From NCBI RefSeq assembly GCF_014650895.1, contig NZ_BMVV01000035.1:1-56228 (forward strand): a DNA stretch of 56,228 nucleotides. The letters are read 5' to 3'. The stretch comes from Streptomyces omiyaensis. GTDB lineage: Bacteria > Actinomycetota > Actinomycetes > Streptomycetales > Streptomycetaceae. Under the pieces are notes generated by a model. That model saw nothing but the letters and a program-made list of their open reading frames with translations, was not told the DNA's origin and searched no databases. A program made the translations under genes and the position numbers. Position 1 is the first letter of the stretch. Every line of letters starts with the position of its first letter. Shown here in pieces: positions 51,881 through 56,228 of this stretch.

Positions 51881-52157
51881 TCGCTTCGGTGGCGCCCTCG
51901 ATCCAGGCCGCGGTCGCCCGCACGAACCGCTCCGGCGAAAGCGGCTCGGCGCTCTGGAGCGGGTTGAGCAGGATCAGGGCGAACTCCTCCGGCAGGCGCG
52001 CCGCGAGCCGGGCGCGGACCTCGCCGACCAGGTGGGCGCCGAGCAGGGCGAGCACCACACGGGCCGCGCGCTCGGCCTCCTCCACGGTGTCGTACCTGCC
52101 GCGTTCCTTGACGTCGTCGAGGAACGCGGCGTGTCGCAGGGTCATCTCGGCCGCCAC
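51450..52157 (-). pseudogene. truncated DUF2267 gene fused out of frame to the monooxygenase fragment
   Basis: The first ~95 residues (RHAAFLDDVKERGRYDTVEE, VVLALLGAHLVGEVRARLAA, RLPEEFALILLN) are a DUF2267 half-repeat. After WIEGATEATA (about 51880) the frame runs into the monooxygenase remnant and continues as arginine/proline-rich nonsense to 51450. Normal Streptomyces DUF2267 proteins have a second half-repeat, which is missing. Start GTG 52157 or ATG 52145. It follows hsp20 on the same strand (gap of ~100 bases). Deletion product. Confidence 0.75.
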
Positions 52158-52251
52158 CCCTTCATCTGTTCCACGGACTTCCCACGGGGCGCGGAGGACG
52201 GGAAGGAGGGGGGAGATCGGGTGCCCGCCCTCCGCGCAGGTCCGGCCGGTG

Positions 52252-52683
52252 TCAGCCGGAGATCTCCTTGCGGCCGGATCCGGCGCCGATGGTGATCTTG
52301 CGGGGCTTGGCCCGCTCGGCGATCGGGATGCGCAGGGTGAGCACGCCCGCGTCGTAATCGGCCTGGATCCGCTCGGTGTCGAGGGTGTCGGCGAGCACGA
52401 TCTGGCGCGAGAAGACGCCCAGCGGCCGCTCGGACAGCTCCACCTTCACGCCGTCGGCCTTCGCCACCGGCCGCCGCTCGGCCTTGACGGTGAGCATGTT
52501 CCGCTCGACGTCGATGTCGATCGCGTCCGCGGTCACGCCGGGGAGGTCGAAGGCCACCACGTACCAGTCGCCCTCGCGGTAGGCGTCCATCGGCATCACC
52601 GACGGCTTCGACCACGTACCGGGGCCCACCAGCTGCTGCGCCATGCGGTCCAGCTCACGGAAGGGGTCAGTGCGCATCAACAT
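52252..52683 (-). CDS. hsp18: Hsp20/HSP18 small heat-shock protein
   Basis: 143 residues from ATG 52683 (GGAGG upstream; ATG 52677 is also possible). N-terminus MLMRTDPFRELDRMAQQL, then the alpha-crystallin domain (~35-125) with DAYREGDWYVVAFDLPGV and the closing AGVLTLRIPIAE. An ATP-independent chaperone that holds unfolding proteins. A RheA-type operator lies upstream, with the HSP18 regulator gene divergent, matching the hsp18-rheA arrangement of Streptomyces albus. Confidence 0.93.
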   Translation of the reverse strand: MLMRTDPFRELDRMAQQLVGPGTWSKPSVMPMDAYREGDWYVVAFDLPGVTADAIDIDVERNMLTVKAERRPVAKADGVKVELSERPLGVFSRQIVLADTLDTERIQADYDAGVLTLRIPIAERAKPRKITIGAGSGRKEISG

Positions 52684-52749
52684 GGTGAGAACACCTCCAG
52701 CGGGTTTGAGCGATTGCTGCCAATGCGCTGCACGGAAACCGTTGTAACA

Positions 52750-52794
52750 TGTCATCCGATGGATGACAAACACGGCGTCGTCCACTGGATGACT
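52750..52794. promoter_or_regulatory. RheA-type operator pair
   Basis: TGTCATC-CGATG-GATGACA at 52750-52768 matches exactly the TGTCATC-N5-GATGACA site I recall for RheA at the S. albus hsp18 promoter. A second, imperfect site (CGTCGTC-CACTG-GATGACT) lies at 52776-52794, 26 bases away and nearer the regulator gene. Both lie between the divergent hsp18 and regulator genes. Confidence 0.8.
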
Positions 52795-52811
52795 TCTTGA
52801 GGGAGGTGCTC

Positions 52812-53459
52812 GTGACCGCAGCCGACCGGCCGTCCACGACGCGCACCGACGCCCGGAGCCCGGCGTCCTTTCTCGCCGCCACGGCGGCCCTCACCGCCAT
52901 AGACGACGCGCTGCGCGAGGCCCGGCAGGAGAGCTCCGACACCACCGGGCCCGGGCCCGAACAAGCCCTGGCCTCCCTGATGCTGCTGCGGCAGGTGCGT
53001 GAGCAGCTCGCCGGGTGGGAGACCGACCTGATCGAGACCGCCCGCGACGCGGGCGCCAGCTGGGCCGATCTCGCCGCCCCCCTCGGCGTCGCCAGCCGGC
53101 AGGCGGCCGAACGGCGCTACCTGCGCGGCCGCCCCGGCACCGGCACAACCGGCGAGCAGCGGGTGACGGCCACCCGTCAGGCCAGGGCCGCCGAACGCGC
53201 CACCGCCACCTGGGCGCGCGCCAACGCCGCCGACCTGCGCCGCCTCGCGGGGCAGATCACCGCGCTCGCGCAGCTCGGGTCCGAAGCGCGCCCGGCCCAG
53301 GACGCCCTGCACGCCGCGCTCGGTGCCGCGGACGCCGCCGCGCTCCTCGCCCCCCTGGCCGATGTGCGACCCCACCTCGACGCCCGCCACGCCGGCCTGG
53401 CCGCATCGCTCGACGTCCTGGAGGACCGGCGGACGACGGCCCTCGGGGAGAACGCCTGA
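52812..53459 (+). CDS. rheA: HSP18 transcriptional regulator (RheA-like)
   Basis: 215 residues from GTG 52812 with GGGAGGTG upstream. The helix-turn-helix-like core GASWADLAAPLGVASRQAAERRYLR (about 75-100; key residues W, L, GV, SRQAAERR) is the hallmark of this family. In S. albus the RheA protein represses hsp18 and itself and is released by heat. It is divergent from hsp18 over the operator pair. The alanine-rich C-terminal half is helical. Function assigned by family and position. It is 150 bases before htpG. Confidence 0.85.
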   Translation: MTAADRPSTTRTDARSPASFLAATAALTAIDDALREARQESSDTTGPGPEQALASLMLLRQVREQLAGWETDLIETARDAGASWADLAAPLGVASRQAAERRYLRGRPGTGTTGEQRVTATRQARAAERATATWARANAADLRRLAGQITALAQLGSEARPAQDALHAALGAADAAALLAPLADVRPHLDARHAGLAASLDVLEDRRTTALGENA

Positions 53460-53609
53460 CCGGCCTCCTGGGACGCCGCGCCACGCCGGGCGCCGCGGTC
53501 GCGGCTCGTCAGGAGCGCCACCGCGGCGGGCGGGAGCCTCTCGCCGCGCCCCTCCGCATCCGCATCCGTTCACGACCCCTTCATGACATTCCCACAGAAA
53601 GAGATCCGC

Positions 53610-55529
53610 ATGGGCAGCAGTGTCGAGACGCTGGAGTTCCAGGCCGAAACACGCCAGTTGCTCCGACTGGTGATCCACTCGATCTACTCGAACAAGGACA
53701 TCTTCCTGCGCGAGCTGATCTCGAACGCCTCGGACGCCCTGGACAAGTTGCGTCTGGAATCGCTGACGGACCCCGACCTCGCCGGGACCGATCCCGCCGC
53801 CCTGGGCATCTGGCTGGAGACCGACGAGGACGCCCGGACCCTCACCGTCCGCGACAACGGGATCGGCATGACCCGGGACGAGCTCGTGGAGGTGATCGGC
53901 ACGATCGCCAAGTCGGGCACCGCCGGCCTGCTGGAGAAGATCAAGGAGTCCAAGGACGCCTCCGGCACCGAGGGTCTGATCGGACAGTTCGGCGTCGGCT
54001 TCTACTCGGCGTTCATGGTCGCCGACAGGGTCACCCTCCTCACCCGGCGGGCCGGCACCGACTCGGGCACCCGGTGGGAGTCCGACGGCGAGAGCACGTA
54101 CGAAATCCAGTCCGTCGACGGCCTGCCCGTGGGCACCTCCGTCACCCTGCACCTCAAGCCCGCCGACGGCGAGGACGGACTGGCCGACTACCTCTCCGAA
54201 CCGAAGATCCGTCAGGTCGTCAAGCAGTACTCGGACTTCATCCGCTGGCCGATCATGCTGACCGCCCGGCGGACCGACGCCGAGGACGGGACCGCGGCCG
54301 CCCCCGACACGATCAACTCGATGAAGGCGCTGTGGGCCCGGCCGCGCAACGAGGTGACCGAGGACGAATACCACGAGTTCTACCGGCAGATCAGCCACGA
54401 CTGGCTGCCGCCGGCCGAGACGATCCACATGCGCGCCGAAGGCACCTTCGAGTACGAGGCGCTGCTGTTCATCCCCTCGCAGGCGCCCTTCGACCTGTTC
54501 TCCCGCGAGACCAGGCCCGGAGTGCAGCTGTACGTCAAGCGGGTGTTCATCATGGACGACTGCGAAGCGCTCATGCCCGACTACCTGCGCTTCGTCAAGG
54601 GGGTCGTGGACGCCCACGACCTGTCCCTGAACGTCTCCCGGGAGATCCTCCAGCACGACCGGCAGATCCGCGGGGTGCGCCGACGGCTGGTGAAGAAGGT
54701 CCTCGGCGCCCTCAAGGACATGCGGTCCAAGGACGCCGAACGCTACGCGACGGTATGGGCGCAGTTCGGCCGCGCGCTGAAGGAGGGACTGGTCGAGGAC
54801 ACCGACAACACCGAGGCCCTGCTCGAGCTGGTGTCCGTCGCCTCCACGCACGACCCGCAGGGGACAACCACCCTGCGCGAGTACGTCGAGCGCATGAAGG
54901 ACGGACAGGACGCCGTCTACTACCTGACCGGCGAGACCCGAGCGACGGTGGAGAACTCGCCGCACATGGAGGCCTTCGCCGCCAAGGGGTACGAGGTCCT
55001 GATCCTCACCGACCCCGTCGACGAGGTCTGGGTGGAACGGGTCCCGGGCTACGACGGCCACCGCTTCCAGTCCGTCGCCAAGGGCCTGGTCGACCTCGAC
55101 GGGCCCGGCGAGGGCGACCCGGAGGCCGAGGCCGAGAGGGCGCGGCGGGACCAGGACTTCGCCGCCCTGCTGTCCTGGCTGACCACCACCCTGTCCGAGC
55201 AGGTCAAGCAGGTCCGGCTGTCGTCGCGCCTGACCACCTCGGCGGCCTGCGTCGTCGGCGACGCGCACGACGTGACGCCCACCCTGGAGAAGATGTACCG
55301 GGCGATGGGGCAGCAGATCCCGCCGGTCAAGCGGATCCTGGAACTCAACCCCGCGCACCCCCTCGTCACGGCCCTGCGCACCGCGCACGCCGCGGGCGCG
55401 GACGATTCCGCCCTGGCGGAGACGGCCGAGCTGATCCTCGGCGGCGCGCTGCTCGCCGAAGGCGGCGACCTGCCCGACCCGGCCCGTTTCACCCGTCTGC
55501 TCACCGACCGGCTGGCCCACACCCTGTGA
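53610..55529 (+). CDS. htpG: HtpG (Hsp90) chaperone
   Basis: 639 residues from ATG 53610; an upstream in-frame ATG at 53583 is less likely. N-terminal GHKL ATPase: FLRELISNASDALDKLR, VRDNGIGMTRDEL, GTIAKSGT and GQFGVGFYSAF. Middle domain with LPPAETIHMRAEGTFEYEAL and DLSLNVSREILQ; C-terminal dimerisation domain. An ATP-driven folding chaperone of the cytoplasm. Next to hsp18 and its regulator, giving a heat-shock cluster. No clear own operator. A hairpin follows the stop. Confidence 0.96.
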   Translation: MGSSVETLEFQAETRQLLRLVIHSIYSNKDIFLRELISNASDALDKLRLESLTDPDLAGTDPAALGIWLETDEDARTLTVRDNGIGMTRDELVEVIGTIAKSGTAGLLEKIKESKDASGTEGLIGQFGVGFYSAFMVADRVTLLTRRAGTDSGTRWESDGESTYEIQSVDGLPVGTSVTLHLKPADGEDGLADYLSEPKIRQVVKQYSDFIRWPIMLTARRTDAEDGTAAAPDTINSMKALWARPRNEVTEDEYHEFYRQISHDWLPPAETIHMRAEGTFEYEALLFIPSQAPFDLFSRETRPGVQLYVKRVFIMDDCEALMPDYLRFVKGVVDAHDLSLNVSREILQHDRQIRGVRRRLVKKVLGALKDMRSKDAERYATVWAQFGRALKEGLVEDTDNTEALLELVSVASTHDPQGTTTLREYVERMKDGQDAVYYLTGETRATVENSPHMEAFAAKGYEVLILTDPVDEVWVERVPGYDGHRFQSVAKGLVDLDGPGEGDPEAEAERARRDQDFAALLSWLTTTLSEQVKQVRLSSRLTTSAACVVGDAHDVTPTLEKMYRAMGQQIPPVKRILELNPAHPLVTALRTAHAAGADDSALAETAELILGGALLAEGGDLPDPARFTRLLTDRLAHTL

Positions 55530-55634
55530 CCGGCCGGCCATGTGGTCGCGCCCGTCACCACGCGGACCGACGGGGAACGGTCACGACGCGGCGAGGGGCC
55601 GGGCGCCGGGCGTCCTCGGCCGGAGCCTGACGGG

Positions 55635-55663
55635 CGCGGGCGGGAGGAGGACTCCCGCCCGCG
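55635..55663. terminator. terminator between htpG and the methyltransferase gene
   Basis: A 12-bp perfect stem (CGCGGGCGGGAG, 55635-55646; CTCCCGCCCGCG, 55652-55663) with a 5-base loop in the 252-base gap between convergent genes. It could stop both transcripts. Confidence 0.75.
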
Positions 55664-55781
55664 GAGCGCCCGCGCCGGGGCGGCGCGAGCCTCTTCGCCC
55701 GTCGGCGGCGCACGGGGCGGTCCGGGGACGCCCGGGGCATCGGGGAACACCCGGTGGGCGCAGGCCGGGGCCGGGGTGCCG

Positions 55782-56228
55782 TCAGGGGTTGCGGGCACGG
55801 ATGACCACCAGTTCCTCCCGCCGCTCGTCGGGGGCCGCCAGGCCCCGCCGTTCCAGCCAGGCCTGCCGCGAACGCAGCACCGGCCCCCACGGGACGAGGG
55901 CACGCGCCGTGACCTCGGCGGACAGGCCCTCGCCGGCCAGCCGCTCCACGGTCGCCCGCGCCCCGCACATGCCCGAGTGCACCATCAGCAGCACACCACC
56001 GGGCCGCAGCAGACCGGCGGCGGCCGCGCAGACCCGGTCGATCACCAGACGCCCGTCGGGACCCGCGTCCCAGGCCCGCTTCGCACCCCGCGGCGGCGGC
56101 CCGGCCCCCGGCGCCGGGACGTAGGGAGGGTTGGTGACGACCAGGTCGAAGCGCCGCCCCTCCGTCCGCGCGGCGAAGTCGCCGTGCAGGACGCGCAGGG
56201 GCACCCGGTGGAGCAGCGCGTTCACCCG
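55782..56228 (-). CDS. class I SAM-dependent methyltransferase (HemK/MTQ-like), C-terminal part
   Basis: About 148 residues are in the window; the N-terminus, with the SAM-binding GxGxG, lies beyond the right edge. VTNPPYVPAPG is the NPPY motif of HemK/N6 and glutamine methyltransferases. LLRPGGVLLMVHSGMCG follows. Probably methylates a translation release factor or a similar glutamine/nucleic acid target. Ends convergent with htpG. Family good, target unsure. Confidence 0.8.
   Translation of the reverse strand, partial: RVNALLHRVPLRVLHGDFAARTEGRRFDLVVTNPPYVPAPGAGPPPRGAKRAWDAGPDGRLVIDRVCAAAAGLLRPGGVLLMVHSGMCGARATVERLAGEGLSAEVTARALVPWGPVLRSRQAWLERRGLAAPDERREELVVIRARNP

Noticed and set aside
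1..56228. Secondary-metabolite (PKS/NRPS/terpene) cluster or CRISPR/prophage content
   Set aside because: No ketosynthase, condensation, terpene synthase, cas or phage structural genes and no spaced repeats were seen; the two AMP-binding proteins are stand-alone CoA ligases without carrier domains.

Overview
The window is about 56 kb of very GC-rich DNA, with G/C-biased third codon positions, GTG starts, ATGA/GTGA operon overlaps and many actinobacterial regulator families (ROK, PucR, XRE-cupin, TetR, IclR, SpoIIE/HATPase phosphatases, an HSP18 regulator). It looks like a chromosomal segment of Streptomyces or a close relative. No rRNA, tRNA or CRISPR array was seen. All readings come from the sequence by eye; no database search was run.

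Region 1 (1-12.7 kb) handles galactosides. The end of a sugar-binding protein gene is followed by a LacI-type operator and a GH35 beta-galactosidase. Next come an AraFGH-like sugar ABC importer and a ROK repressor on the minus strand. Divergent from these is an operon for SMP-30 lactonase, 2-keto-3-deoxy-phosphogluconate/galactonate aldolase, PfkB sugar kinase, SDR sugar dehydrogenase and galactonate dehydratase (DgoD). Together these form a complete oxidative (De Ley-Doudoroff) route from beta-galactoside to pyruvate and glyceraldehyde-3-phosphate.

Region 2 (12.8-38.9 kb) is the unusual part. It begins beside a decayed SLP1-type integrase. A PucR regulator and an XRE-cupin regulator are divergent. 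An amine-acting module follows: a DAO-type flavin oxidase, a 2,4-diaminopentanoate-dehydrogenase-like enzyme and an APC permease. A long plus-strand series starts at 20.7 kb: Baeyer-Villiger monooxygenase, alpha/beta hydrolase, flavin amine oxidase, unknown membrane protein, aldehyde dehydrogenase, Zn alcohol dehydrogenase, class III aminotransferase, two acyl-CoA ligases, SDR, an ACAD10/11-like acyl-CoA dehydrogenase, an APH-type kinase, and a DUF485-like/ActP-like symporter pair. A PhyH dioxygenase closes the region. The ligase-SDR-ACAD-kinase-symporter set resembles the levulinate (lva) pathway of Pseudomonas putida. Three copies of an ~80-bp intergenic element sit upstream of the amine dehydrogenase, the BVMO operon and the PhyH gene. 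A 27-29 bp palindrome occurs both between the two regulators and between the permease and BVMO genes. This suggests one regulon for import and stepwise breakdown of an amine or ketone whose acid product is a hydroxy or keto acid. The substrate is not known.

Region 3 (38.9-51.8 kb) holds an intact RsbRD/GAF/PP2C/HATPase phosphatase, a TetR gene with a leaderless-looking promoter, a CYP102 (P450 BM3-type) self-sufficient monooxygenase, a divergent Zn alcohol dehydrogenase, a DUF1345 membrane protein, a second phosphatase gene interrupted by an in-frame TAG, an IclR regulator and a monooxygenase C-terminal fragment.

Region 4 (51.4-56.2 kb) is a heat-shock locus: a truncated DUF2267 gene, hsp20, the HSP18/RheA regulator with a RheA-type operator between them, htpG, and the end of a methyltransferase gene that runs off the window.
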